Assembly: GCA_037349105.1 (NCBI GenBank)
Contig: JAYJMM010000120.1
Span: forward strand, 2,129,001-2,193,000
Source of the DNA: Limnomonas spitsbergensis
Taxonomy: Eukaryota; Chlorophyta; Chlorophyceae; Chlamydomonadales
Length of the DNA: 64,000 nt
Reading direction: 5' to 3'
The position numbers and the translations under genes are program-made. The notes under the pieces were generated by a model that worked only from the letters and a program-made list of their open reading frames with translations, was not told the DNA's origin and did no database searches. Positions 41,287 to 53,700 of the stretch are shown piece by piece; the stretch's first letter is position 1, and each line of letters opens with the position of its first letter.

Positions 41287-41489
41287 ATGGCGTCCCAGCG
41301 AGTCGAAAGGTGGGAATAGTGGGTGAAGGCAAGGATTTGGCCAGATCACCGGATTCTTCATTAGGGCGAGTAGTCATTCCGCCAGATCAATTGAAATTGC
41401 CTGGCTCAGTAGCCGGTCTAGCAAGTCCTCACCATGCTGAAGACGGTAGAGGGAGCAAAAGCGCGTTGTAAGCTGCGTCAAAGGTTGTT

Positions 41490-44434
41490 GTGTGCCAACA
41501 CAAACGAACGGGCGAGTTGTTCAGAAATCTAGCAGAAATGCAGGACCCAATCATAGATCCCGACTGCCACCAACACCCTGACGCATCGAGGCGTAGCAGC
41601 ATGCTAAGAGGGCTGGATCCTGCGACACCCATTGACGCTGCAATAGCCGAAGAGGCGATGCAGATTTCCCTAGGACTGTTAGGAGCACCCTTGGATGATG
41701 GCACTGTGCATGTAGCAGTAACACGCAGAGGGATCGGACGAGGTGGCCCCATCCTGGACAACCCCAGGCTGAGTCAAGAAGTGGAGCAGTGGCCAGTCCC
41801 TGAGGAAGGAACCTTTGACCCGACCTCAGAGCCGCCCACGGAGAGGTCGCAGACATGTGTGGCGGGGGAGGGTAGCGGGTCAGAAGGAACCTCGACGCAG
41901 GACCAGCCTGGAGAAGCAGGACCGCGGGCAGGCGGGACTGATCCAGAGCTCCAGGTGTCGACCAAGAGGGAACCTGGACCCGAGCCCAAGCCTGAGCCCG
42001 CAGTGGTCAGGGTGGAAAAGGATACGGCCCAGCTAGTGGCGACCCATCCAGCTGGACTTGAAGAGGTACCTGGAGCCGCAGGTACAAAGGGAGTCAGCCG
42101 GGCCGACGGTGGTCCAGCGGGACTTGCAGACAGGCAGTGACCCAAGGAGCCAGCGGCAGCCCGCCGCGCCTGTGGGACGGCCGTGGGCGGATCTGGTCTC
42201 TGAGGACGAGCTACCAGATCCCAGGCACAAGATGCAGATTCCAAGGGGAATACCGCCAAGGCCTGTGTTGCACAGGCGGAAGCAGGCAAGGCCGCTGCGC
42301 GTCCCGGCCGAGGAGACGGCCGGAGCCTCAGCATACGGCACACCCATGTCCAGATTCCCCGCCAGCCTCGGCGGGCAAAGGCAGGAGGCCGGGGCCGGAT
42401 CTGCAGGGAAGGAAATGGGGAGCAGCAGTCGAAGGGACAGCTTGTACGGGTACTTCAACAACCCTGCGTGGACGCCCGTACCCGGACAAGCTGAGCAGCC
42501 AGCACTCGCAAGGACCCCAAGGGACGGCGCACCCCAGAGCCCAGCACAGACGAGGAGCTCAGCGAGGGCAGCAGCGAGGACAGCTACCCAGGCCATGGAG
42601 GACCCAGCTCGCCTCACCTGACGCAGGTAAAGGAACCCACGAGCGAGCCAGGAAATCTCAGCGAGGATCACTGGGCCGACCGGCTGAGACGCTTCCTGGC
42701 CAAGCGCGACAACAAAAGGAAGGAAGGAGTCTCGAGAGAAGGTCACCAAGAGGAGGCTGGAACCTGGCACAACACCATCGAGGACAGCCTGCAGTACAGG
42801 CTGAGCGTGGTCCCGGAGCCCGACCCCGACCCCAACATGCACAAGGACAACCAGGCAGCAAGGGACCTGCGGCAGACCTTCCGGAACAGGCTGCAGGCCC
42901 ACAGGAGAAGAAACCACTCCCCTGATGTGGCCCAGCCGCAGGCAGCAGGCCTGTCAGACCAGAGGACAGGCGCAGGCGCAGAGGCGCTGCCAGGCCCACG
43001 GCAGGCATGCACGGGAGCAGCCGAAAGGCCAAGTACCCTGCAGGGGCGCGCCTCAAACCAGCGGCCTGAACCAAGTGCGAGCAAGCAGCAACGGACAGAA
43101 CAGCGAAGGAACCAGCGCAGCTCAAGGTCAGCCATGCAGCAGCACAAGCAAAGGTGATGGGGGCGACAGGCCATGCGCGGGGTGTGACGAGAGCCACAGC
43201 GGCGAGCCAGTCACCCATTGCGGCATTTGCGGAGCACCATGGCATGATCTGTGCATGAGAACCCCCCGGACGGGGGAGGCCAGAGTCTGTCGGTTCTGCA
43301 TGGAACCCTCGCCCGTACTGCAGAGATGCCTGGGTTGCGGGATGGACCTCCGCTGGACCAAGCAGCCCGGCCAGCAGTGCTGCCGATGCCTCACCTCAGC
43401 CTGCAAGACTTGCGCGAACAGGCCAGACATCGGGGGAGGCGCAGAGGGGTGTGGTCCTGCTATAGCTGCAACGACACAGTACCCCCGGCATGGGGCCACG
43501 GCTCTGCCACCGGTGAGCCATGCCTGTGATGCGGCATGGTGGGGCACGACTTCCACGCATGCCCCGCTCCTAAAGAGAGGGCAAGCCGGTGTGCCATCTG
43601 CTGCCAGCGGGGACACCAGGCTGAGGCATGCCCTGCGCAGGACCAGCCGCTGGGCAGCATCAGGAGGAAACAGCTGGCAGAGGACACCCAGAATGAAGTC
43701 CAGTGGTGGTGCACCGCGCAGGAGGCACTAAGGGCAGTCCAAAGCAAGGCAACGGCCACCAGAGTGCGGCATGCCATCGAGGCACGCAGAGCTGAGGAGG
43801 ACCGCTGGGCCCGGAAGGGAGCCCACCGCCCCTTACCATGCAATGAATGGTTCAGGGAGGTGAGGGGCCACCCCATGCAACCGTCCATGCACGCGGTCCA
43901 GTGCACCCAGATTTTGTCATTAGGGGCAGCCCTAGTCAAGGCCAACGAAGAAGGTGTGTGGCCAGACACCGGCAGGCCAATGGATACCTGGCCAGTACAG
44001 TGGCGGCTGCCGCAATTGACCTGCCTATGGGAATACCAGGACATCAAGCGGACAATGCTCCAGCCTAACCAACAGGGCAGACACCCGCATAGGGAGGCCG
44101 GTGGCAGTAGCAGTGTGAGAAGCGCGCCTGCCAGCCAGGAGGACGCGCATAGGACGGAGGAGGACATCACACCGCGGGCCGCAACTACCGCAACAGGGGA
44201 GCGCCAGACCCCAGAAGGAGACGGCAAGGCCGGAGCAGCCGATACTGTTAGGATCGAGGCAGCGGAAGCAAGGAGAGCGCGAAACGCCTGGCAGCGCTCG
44301 CGCCGGGGCCGCAGGAGGACGGCAGAAAAGTGGCGCAACGGCAGGGACAGCGCGGGATGCCCAGAACCACCCACTAGGATCAGCCAGGTGGAACTGGAGA
44401 TCTCGTGGCTCGCAGAGGCCGCCGGGCAGAGCTA
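41490..44434 (+). pseudogene. gag-like region with PHD-type and CCHC zinc clusters, frameshifted
   Basis: Coding-like sequence runs through several frames: 41490-42140, then 42058-42621, about 42550-43157, 42925-43440, and 43536-44434. A Pro/Glu-rich N-terminal part comes first. At about 43,170-43,480 lies a Cys/His cluster like a PHD or other zinc finger (CAGC, HCGICGAPWHDLC, CRFC, CLGC, CCRC, CKTC, then CYSC in the next frame). At 43,527-43,640 follow two C-X2-C-X4-H-X4-C zinc knuckles, hallmarks of retroelement gag. The first is interrupted by TGA at 43,533-43,535; the second (CAICCQRGHQAEAC) is intact. The multiple frame changes indicate decay. Confidence 0.62.
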
Positions 44435-44827
44435 GCTACTCGTCCCGCCACTACCACCTGCAGGGCCACAACCTGGCCCCAGGCGGCAGCCCTCTTGCAA
44501 GAGCCTCATCTCCTGCACGGCATTCAGAGGGCTCCTCGCGGGCCTGTGACAATTGGCCCTGGTGTGGCTGCTCCTATCCTGCCTCCCAGGGGCCCACGCG
44601 AGTGGGCGAGGGGTGCGAGGAGGAGGCTTCACTGCAGGGCAGGGGGCGTTCGTGAGCAGCAAGGAGGCAGCGGCAAAGCTAGAACCTGGATGGCTGCGCC
44701 CGCCCGTGGACATGCCCGGCTGCCCGCAGGCAGCACCAGCCGCCAGCACGGCAGTTAGGACCAAAGCAACGCCAGCGCCGGGCCGCAAGTAGCGGATGGC
44801 GAGCCGCTGGCAGGAGGAGTTATCAAC
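44435..44827. other. Spacer between gag-like and pol remnants
   Basis: Frames are interrupted. It could hold a decayed protease, but no D-[ST]-G motif is visible to me. Confidence 0.4.
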
Positions 44828-45671
44828 ATGTTCCAGCCCGGGGGAGTGGTGGAAGCCCCTTCAGAGTACATCAAAACCAATGAAGGGTGGCTGCTTGGAA
44901 AGCACCCCGACTTCACCAACGAGCAGCTGGAGCAGAGCCTACGGGATCGCAAAGGCGCGTTCGCTTACTCCATGGGGGACTTGCCGGGCACTGGCGGGGC
45001 GCAGGGGGTGGACACCACGTGCTTGCCAGTGGAAGCAGTGCGAGCCCTGGAAAAGGAGGGGGTGGTCATGTTCGAGCCCTTTGGAGGCAATGCATGCTCA
45101 GGCGAAGGGGAAGTGGCAGCGACGTACCGGCAATGCCTGGGAGAGTCTGCAGCGGCCGACTGGGCGGATGCCGCTCAGGAACCAGGCAGACGGGCTGTCC
45201 GAAAGGGCCGTCCAGAACCTCAAGACTGGATTGCGCAAGTGCTGCGGGGACGGGAGCGACGACGACTCATGGGACAGGATGGTCCCGTGCGTGGCACTAG
45301 GCTTCAGGTGCTCGCCTCAGCAGGCCACGCGCATGGCACCGTACGAGGTGCTGTTCGGGCAGAAGCCAGTGTTCCCCTCCAAGGTGGGAGCAGACATGTG
45401 GAGCACGGCGCGAGTGGCTACGGTGGAGAAGGCAGCAGACCTGCTCCTCACCAGGGTGGCCAGGATCAAAAAGGCCCTCCTGGTCGCAGGCGAGCATCTC
45501 AAAATTGCACAGCACCGGGACAAGCTGCGCTACGCCAAAATCCGCGGCGGGGGGTATGTCCCCCAGGTCAGGCGGTTCGCTTTTGGGGACTACGTGTACG
45601 TCAAGTACGCATCAGAGCGCCGACCCCTGCTGCCTTGCCGGCACGTGGTAATAAGAGCGGTTAGAGAATAG
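44828..45671 (+). pseudogene. pol remnant: pre-RT/methyltransferase-like piece joined to integrase C-terminus
   Basis: From ATG 44828 the frame reads sequence like that just upstream of reverse transcriptase in gypsy elements (RKGAFAYSMGDLPGTGG), then GVVMFEPFGG, which resembles motif I of the cytosine methyltransferase-like domain seen in some algal retroelements (my recollection, unverified). At about 45,180 another frame takes over with an integrase C-terminal signature: NQADGLSERAVQNLK, then VALGFRCSPQQATRMAPYEV, FGQKP and a GPY/F-like end. The catalytic DDE part, RT and RNase H are absent. Confidence 0.62.
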
Positions 45672-46012
45672 GAGGCAAGAAGCTAGTCAGGCAGGTGTCC
45701 CGAGGGCATGTCACATATGGGCCATCATATCACATCACTCTTGAAAATTCAAATCACAACTTGGATGGCGAACTCAACCGATATGACGCATGAGATTTGG
45801 GTAACGGAAAGGGGGAGAGAATGAGAGAATATATTGAAGATGATGATCTTCCCAGCCGCCGCTTCTTTTAGTAGCGCGTCTTTTAACAAGGGTGTAGGGT
45901 GTAGACTGTCTGAGGTGAATATTCAAGTGCCCGAGCAGACCAGAGGCCACCCGAGAGAACTTCGCATTGGATTATCACTAAGTCCTCGAACTCAACTGCG
46001 TCGAACATGTTA

Positions 46013-46187
46013 CTTGAACATATTCGGTAGGCGCGATGTCCTTCGCTCCTCGTGGCAATCAGGCGAAGGACCGTCGCATCACAACTTGACTGCCCGCGTG
46101 CCGCAGTACCTTCTCAGTGCATACTTCATACTCGGAGTTCAACACTCGGGAACTCCCACACCCGCACCCGGGAAACGTGACACGAGG
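46013..46187. repeat. Inverted repeat, right copy
   Basis: Reverse complement partner of 39834-40008 with about 80-90% matching bases by eye and a few small indels. Confidence 0.88.
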
Positions 46188-47633
46188 GGGAAGGAAGAGG
46201 ACGAAAGTTGTTTTTGTGTGATGTGTTGTGCACCAGGTTTTCTTTGGGATTCAGGTTCTGCCACATGGAGAGCCAGGGATTACCCAGGGGGGGGGTAGTT
46301 TTTAAAAGCCCGTCCGAAATCCAGTCAAGCGTGTAGCCGTGTACCGTATGTTTTTGTGATGTATTAAGCTACCAACATCCTTTATACTGTTAGCTCTCCA
46401 CCGACACTAGGTCAGCCTGAAATAAGGATATAGTCAGTACCTCAACTCCTATGCATCCACATCTTGTTTTGTGAGTGGGGCTAATCTTCTGCATTAAGGG
46501 ATTCATTATCATGCCAGCAGCATGTAGCAGTGCACATATGGTTGAGTTTGAGATCTCATATATGGTGCAATTCATGGGGACAGGGGGCTTGCACTTGGCT
46601 GAACATGGTGCCGCAGTAGTTACAGAAAATCTTTTGGGAAAACGAGGATATCAGTGACGTGGACCACATGCCACTCCTCATCCACCTCCAGATCCTTTCT
46701 TTCACTAGGGGCCAGGTTTATAATGGTGCATACGGTACCAGCTGGGCCCTGCTGAACGTTCTGCCGCATGGGGCTGGCAGGGGATGAGCAAGCTCAATTC
46801 CAGCCACCCTGCCCAGCTAGGACCATGGTGCAGCCATACCACCCTCACATGGGGAGGGGGGAGGAACATGGAGCCCGGCGATCTAGAGAAGGGGGGAGAG
46901 AAGATATTTTGGCGAGTTCGATCCCTCACCCTTCGGGTATGGATGCAACAGTGTTGTCCCCCTGAACCATTTCCCCAATTTCCTTTAATGCACAAGCATT
47001 GAAATGCTTTGTTCTCCAATGAAGGAGCATCAAAGTCTCGATACCGCAGTGCAAGTAAGTTACAGCAACTTCCCACTAGTAAATCCTGTGGATCTGAATA
47101 AAATCATTATTTTGGAAGATACCGGTATGGTATCATGTTTCAGTCCCTAGAACACAAGACCTACGCCCTGTTTCAGTCCCTGGGGCATTAGACCTACACC
47201 CTACACCCTCTAACATTCACCATACCTAACGTTGCGACTCTTATCATCTCACCAGTCCTAGGATTGGGCAACTCTTGGGCCCTGTAGCTTCCGCTGCTCC
47301 TGACCACAGTCACAAATTTGAAGTTCTTAATACAAATATAAACCTCCTATCACATTGGGTTTCCTGAAAGATATCAATACCAAGGAGCTCACCTGGGCAC
47401 CATGAAGGGCTGGCAGGTTGATATCCCTGGTGATATTGCGTACAGCATGTGAGGGAAGGTCCTGCCCAACAGACTAAACCAAATTTGAGGGAACTTGAGG
47501 TACAAAAACTCACACGTGACCTGTTAGGCATCCACACCACTAGCTACAGGGCACTTAAAACCCATCCTGGTTGCTTTTCTTTGCTTTTTGTTTCTCCATT
47601 TCGTCCAGGAAATGATGATGTTTATCATCATCA
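46188..47633. other. Intergenic / 3' UTR side of the hydrolase gene
   Basis: No gene supported. Degenerate CCCTA-rich sequence with a CTGTTTCAGTCCCT duplication lies at about 47,125-47,215. Confidence 0.45.
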
Positions 47634-47773
47634 TCAGACCGCTGCTGCTGTTGCTGCTGTTGTTCCTGCTGTTTCACAGCCTGTTGCAGCCGGCTCGTGC
47701 ACCGCCACAAGCCAAGGCAGCAAAATCTTGTGCACCTCGTCTGGCCGGTCGTCATGGGGGCAGTGTCCGACAT
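47634..47773 (-). CDS. Hydrolase exon 10 (catalytic His, stop)
   Basis: Phase 1 in: VGHCPHDDRPDEVHKILLPW, then an Ala/Thr-rich tail ending at TGA (47636-47634). The tail extends beyond the usual family end. Confidence 0.88.
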
Positions 47774-50700
47774 CTGCGCAGGATGCGGAGGAGAGAAAGC
47801 AAGCATGACGAGCTGCACAAGAAAGTAGAGGGGCTGCGGCGCATCTCAAAACTTGGCGTCATGGGCCCTTGTAGATACCCTAAGGGGTACACAACGGTAT
47901 CCCTTAATTTGTGGTGAAACCTGGGGCTCAAAAAATAAAAAGCACAAGAAAATCTTGAGAGCCTCACCGGCAGGGGCATCTTAAGTATTAATCATGATGT
48001 GCACCAAATCACATTTGGCAGCCGCCACTGAGCGGCCGCCACTAGGCAAAAGGGACCAACCCTGGACTGGACTCCAGCCAGAAGCTCAAGCAGCTGAGCT
48101 TGTTGCACCAGGCCCCTAAACGTGGCTGGACCAGTCGCCCACAAATAGACGCTGGGTGTAAGTCATTATTTTAGTGGTGTTCATCCACTTTGCCAGGCCC
48201 CCCTAGACCGGCCACAACACATTTTGGTCCATCATCATACCACACACAAATATACACTGGGTGCGGGTCATAATTTGAGTGGTGTTCATCCACTTTGCCA
48301 GGACCTCTGAGACCAGCCACAACACATTTTTGTCCATCATCATACCATGCACAAGTAGTCATGGAATTGAAGGGTCTTAGGCTGTTCACCCTACACCTTA
48401 GCTTACAATCATGTTGCGCCGGGTAGGGCAGTCTTGGGTTCCGTAGTCTGAAAGTTGTTAAGCCTGAGCTCTACTTAAAAGACATGTGGCACCCGGAGCA
48501 TCAAGGGTTTGGTTTCAGCTCCATTCATTGTCGTTAAAATCACGAAGCGCCTAATCCGTCGCTTTTCTTTTCTGGAGACAAGTTTTTGAACTTTGTTATA
48601 AGAAAAGAAAGGCGACCTTGCAAGCCATCGGCGTAACCGACAATCCCTGCGTGGTTTTAGAGCCGACTAGCCCACATAAACCAACCTGTCAGAAACTTGA
48701 AGGTGGTCTCCGGCCTCTCATCAGGAAGCCTCTGGAAGAATTTCCCGGTCGGCCCATCCGCTGGCGTGAAGGGATCCTTGTCCCCCCAAAGGACCAGCAT
48801 GGGACTGGTCACCTGCGCTGTGATGTCCCAAGGCCTGGGCCCCGGTGGACCTAGCAGGGGCACCAATGCAAGCAGACATGCCGTTTACTCATATGACACA
48901 CGACTGAGCCACCCTGGACATCCGGATGTGTGACGTGTAAACTTAACAATGCCATCAATGTTCATCGTGGACGGATAAATCCCAGTTTAATCAAATTTGA
49001 TGGTATGATGACCCTGATGGGGGTCAAATCTTTTGCACACACTTAACACTTGATTTGTTGATGTCTTCAAAACAATCATAACATTGCAAATGGTCTGTGA
49101 CAGTTGAGTGAAAGCCTTGCTATCCTCAATCAACCATGGACAGTGCAGCATAGATAGGCAGCAATACTATTCAACGAAGAAATAGAGCCCCCTCCGCACA
49201 TTAATGGGTGGCCCTACGGTATATATCACCCTTTCCCTCCCCTCTCCTCCCTCACCTATTATTCCCTCCCCTTGCATTCCATTCCCAAACCTGTTTCTAC
49301 CCATCTGTTGCCTACCAGTGAGGACCGAGACAAACACATCCACAGCGTTTGCATCGCACGACGGGCGGTACAGCAGCTCGACCTGGTTAGCGGGGGACAG
49401 GGAACGATACAGCATGGGCAGGGGATATGCACAGCAGGGAGGCGAATTGGAAAACAATCATAGATGCTGACAGGCAAAGCCCTGTTGCCTACAGGAAATC
49501 CTGATACTCCCACCTCACCCCTGATGACCACAGCACCCCCCTGATGATCTAATCTCATCCCTGGTGATCTCTTGAAATCAAAGGCTACCCTGAAACAGGC
49601 CTAATGACGAGGTGAGGGCGATTCGTCCTCGCCTCAAAAATAATTCGGTGCGTAAACTATTTATTTCACCAGCGAGCGGCGCAGTGCCGCAGACTTGTAC
49701 TGCCCAGCACCTCAGGCAGTACGCACCAGAGAATCATCCACTGCCTCCTGGTTGCAGTACACCTGTAATGAGTGAGGTTGTCAAGGGGAGACAGACTTTC
49801 TTGGACAGAGGCGGGATTGACACAACATACTATTGTGAGATGGTTTGAACTGCAGCGTGTGACCTTCAATCGTGAGAATATGAGTGGCAGGCAACTGATG
49901 CTCCCTTTGCTGTATTCAACCACCTGCTATCCAAGCAGATGCCCCTAACAATACTTCTGTGAGATGGTTTGAACTGCAGCGTGTGACCTTCAATCACGGG
50001 AATATGAGTGGCAGGCAACTGATGCCCTGCTCCCCTTCCTGTATTCAACCACCTGCTATCCAAGCAGATGCCCCTAGAAACAGTGAGTGAGGTTGTTCAT
50101 AACAAGGACATTGAGATTGTCAGGGACTGAGGGTCAGCTTTGGAAGGACTGTCAAAGAGGTTGGGAATCCATCACACAAGGTGTGTGGGCATTAGATGGA
50201 ATATCCAAGGTAGCCAAGGAATAACACTTAAGCTCCGCCTAGGTACTAGGGCCCATCCTAGTGTCCTCACTGGTCCCCTATCAGTGGCCAAACACGTTTG
50301 TCTAAAGCATTTTACTTGAGATCCAAAGCGGTGAGGCCACCCCTTTCTGATCAGATTTCCAGTGCTCCCCTCCCCTCTCTTCACCTCCCACGTTCCCGAT
50401 GCTCTCGTGAAAGCAGGCCTCACCTTCCTGAGAATGTTTTCAATGTTCTCCTTGGTGCGGTACTTGTCAAACAGGAACTTAGCCAGCTGGCTCTGCAGGG
50501 TGGGAGCATGGACAAAGCTGGAAGGCTGATGTTGGACCCATTTTTGGAGGAAGAGGGTTTTATTAACGCTCATTCCCCTCAACCTTCACGGCACTCAAAT
50601 GGATCATTCCACGCCCTCAGTCCCTTGACCTGCACCAAATCTACCCAGCCTCAAAGGGGGCATCCGCCCATGCTTATATCAGTTCAAACCAGAGCCCCTT

Positions 50701-53700
50701 TGGGGGCAGCCAGGCGGCCACCACTTGGGGCCAATCGGGGCCAAAACTTGATCGGCTGATGGTCCAAGCCCTGCTGGTCATGGGTGGGATTGTGGCTGAC
50801 ATGTAGCTGAAGCACCGCAAACAAACATTGGCAAGCATGCCAGGTGCATGACCAGCCGTCATTGGACGCATCATAGCTGATGATCTAGATAGAGGCGAGT
50901 CCAGTTTCACGCTGGTATCATACCAGCATCTTGCACCTGAACCTCCCTACTTCATACTGGTAAATCAGTATCATATCCCCCTCCCACACCCAAGCCACCC
51001 ATCTCCCCTAGGAAGTACATGCACTCAGGTAAGGCACGGCCAATGGGCAGTTGGGCACTAGCCCTCCCCATACTACACGCCCCTCACACCTTAAGCAAGA
51101 AGTCAAAGAGAATGATGATTGGGTACAGCAGCACAATGCGCCAGTCGTCAATGGCTGCCTTGCTGTTCATGCCAACGGCGCAGTTGAGCAGCACCAAGCC
51201 GCGCACAGAGCTGGGGGACTCAGATGCCACCTGCGCACCCGGGGAATACAGGCAGGGCAGCAGGGGAGCTAGGAGACTCTGCCCTCACACGCACAACAGA
51301 GGAAAATCTGGGGAGCTCTGCCTCCGCTGCCCACTAGACCAGGGGGAGAGCTGGGGAGCTCTGCCTCCGCTGCCCATCAGAGGGGCAGCTAGGACTTTGC
51401 TTCCACATGCACAACAGAGAAATAATCCACTGATCAGTAGCCCGGGGTCTCTGCCTCTTCCCGTCTTATGTTCTGGTGATGTGCACATTTTTCTCCTTCA
51501 GAAGTGAGGGACCCACCTCCTAGACAGCTGGAAACCCTCAATATCCCATGCGCATCAGCAAAAGCCTGAGAATCACGGCCGGACTGCACTGCATTGCAAC
51601 GGGCCTTCAACCAGCAGACTCTCCGCTGTAGTCTCTCTCCTTGAGAAGCAGATAAATGATACACACCCTCAGGCGTGGGATAAGGAAGCCACCTGTTCGG
51701 AATTAGCACTGGACTGGCTACCAGGCCTCCCTCCTTTATGTGTCTCAAGCCTCTAGGGGGGGTCACTACACAGCGCGAAAACTGGCATTGCTTTCAGAGG
51801 GCAGGTGACAGTCTCACCATCAAGCCTGTCAGGCCGCCCATGGAGTTTCCCACCACCACCGCCGGGACCTGTACAAACTCCTTCATAAAGTCCAGAACCT
51901 GCAAAGGGCAGCCAATGGCATTTCACATTGCTTGAGTTCCAGACACTGTCTGTCCATTGCCTGGGACTATGCGTTTCCGTATTGGCATCAACCGCACAGC
52001 GTCCGGGCCATCCCCTCATGACCAAGCTGTCTGACCCTCACATGGTAGACACACAATAATTTACTGGTTCAGTTATTGATTTATTAGAAACATCTTGGCA
52101 ATTTAAACTCGAGCTTAGTTTAAAAAACAGCTTTGTGGAGGGCTAAAGGTTTGCTCTGTCACCCAATGGCATGGCTAGCTGGTTGCCCCTGGCCGTTGCA
52201 TCCACCTAGATCCATACCTGATCCCTCCACAGCTCCATGCTGTACTCCACCAGGGCCTTGTCGGAGGCTCCGAAGCCCAGCAGATCCACGGCGTACACCT
52301 GCAGGACAGGGCATCGGGACAGAGGGCAGCACGGTCTTTCCAGGCATTCAAACATCAGATATTCAGATTATAACCAGCCTTTGTCTTAGTGGGCATCGCA
52401 CCCCCTCTTGGGGGCTGCCGGGCGGCTATTACTGGGCCGATGGGAATGTAGCCTTGCCTGGCATACGTCTGGTGGCCAAAGCAGCAGGTCTCGTGGTACC
52501 AAGCCCTGCAAGACGTAGACCAAGTAGTGCATGTAGTGTAGCTGAAGTGTGCATGAAGCGCAGCTTCAGCATCGTGAAATCTTTAGTGTTATATACTTGT
52601 GCTATATATATGTGCACACTAGCTAGCCAGCCTTGCAGCCTGTGGAGGGGTAAGGTGGGGACAATGTGGTGCTACCTAAAAGGACCATGTGTGGACTGTG
52701 GATGGTGTGTATGGTGTGAACTGTGTATGGTGTGGTGCTATCCAAATAGACAGGACGGGTGGGCGGTGTGGAGGTACCCCAAGGGAATAGATGTGGGACC
52801 AGATGTGGGACCAGCTTGGTGCCACCCAAAAGGCAAAGGTGGTAACGGTGCGGTGCTCGCCAAAGTGGAATGTCTGACAGCACAGCACCTCCCACAGCAC
52901 CTCGAAATTTTGTACAGGGAAGATCTCATTTGACAGCGCCCAGCTTTTTGAAGTTTTTCTTCAGGCTGAATGGAGGAAATTCAGTTCACAGAGGATACGA
53001 CATAGGCTTCACAGGCCAGGGGCGCTAGCCTTTAGGTAGGGCACCAGGGCTAGGCAATCTCGGCTAGGCAAACCCAGGCAGCCAGACTTGGCTCAGCAAA
53101 CTAGGCAATCGGCCATGTCTACTTTAGGACGTTTTTGGAACACTTACCGGTAAGCTACACAACATGCGACAGCCGCAGGGGCGTGGTGCAGCAAGCTCTA
53201 CACCTTGGGCCTCCCCCAGTAGGTTGGTCATCGGTAAGTTCCTGTCATCCCAACGGTGGTGGCTACCCAGCAGCCCAAAGCTCACCTTGTATTGCTTAGC
53301 CAGAACAGCAATATTCTTCCGGTAGTGCCCTGCGGAGGCTCCGAACCCATGTACCAGCACTACAGGCTGGCCGCATCCAGCTGTCTGCATGTATGTCGCC
53401 ATGCAACTGAGGTGAGGTTTTAAACACTGTCAACAGGTGTGTAACGCCATGCAGCAAGACGAGATTTCAAACAAAGGCAGCAGCTGCTCAGGGCTCTGGT
53501 AGAAGTCACCATGCAGCAAGACGAGATTTCAAACACAGGCAGCAGGTGCCCAAGGCTCTGGTAGCAGTCACCAAACATGTCTTTTTAAACAGTAGAAGGT
53601 TTCGAACACAGGCAGCAGGTGCCACTAGGGCTCTGTCGCCTTAAGTGGCAGTACTCTCAAGCTGTGGCCCTTCAAAGCACGCACGGGCGACATTGAACTT

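Larger units (their letters stand above)
39834..46187 (+). mobile_element. Decayed Ty3/gypsy-like retroelement region
   Basis: The interval is bounded by 175-bp inverted repeats (39834-40008 and 46013-46187). It contains, in + order, a leader with a tandem duplication, a gag-like region with frameshifts, PHD-like and CCHC zinc clusters, a short piece upstream of reverse transcriptase, and an integrase C-terminus. No reverse transcriptase or RNase H motif is seen, so an internal deletion is likely. The bounding repeats are inverted, not direct, so they need not be this element's own LTRs. Confidence 0.6.

Noticed and set aside
44399..44827. Retroviral-type protease in the gag-pol spacer
   Set aside because: No D-[ST]-G active-site motif found in any + frame.
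47449..47917. + strand frames with His/Ala-rich or hydrophobic peptides
   Set aside because: They lie antisense to the last hydrolase exon, which has clear family motifs.
48618..48854. + strand frame over hydrolase exon 9
   Set aside because: Antisense shadow of the exon that encodes the catalytic Asp motif.
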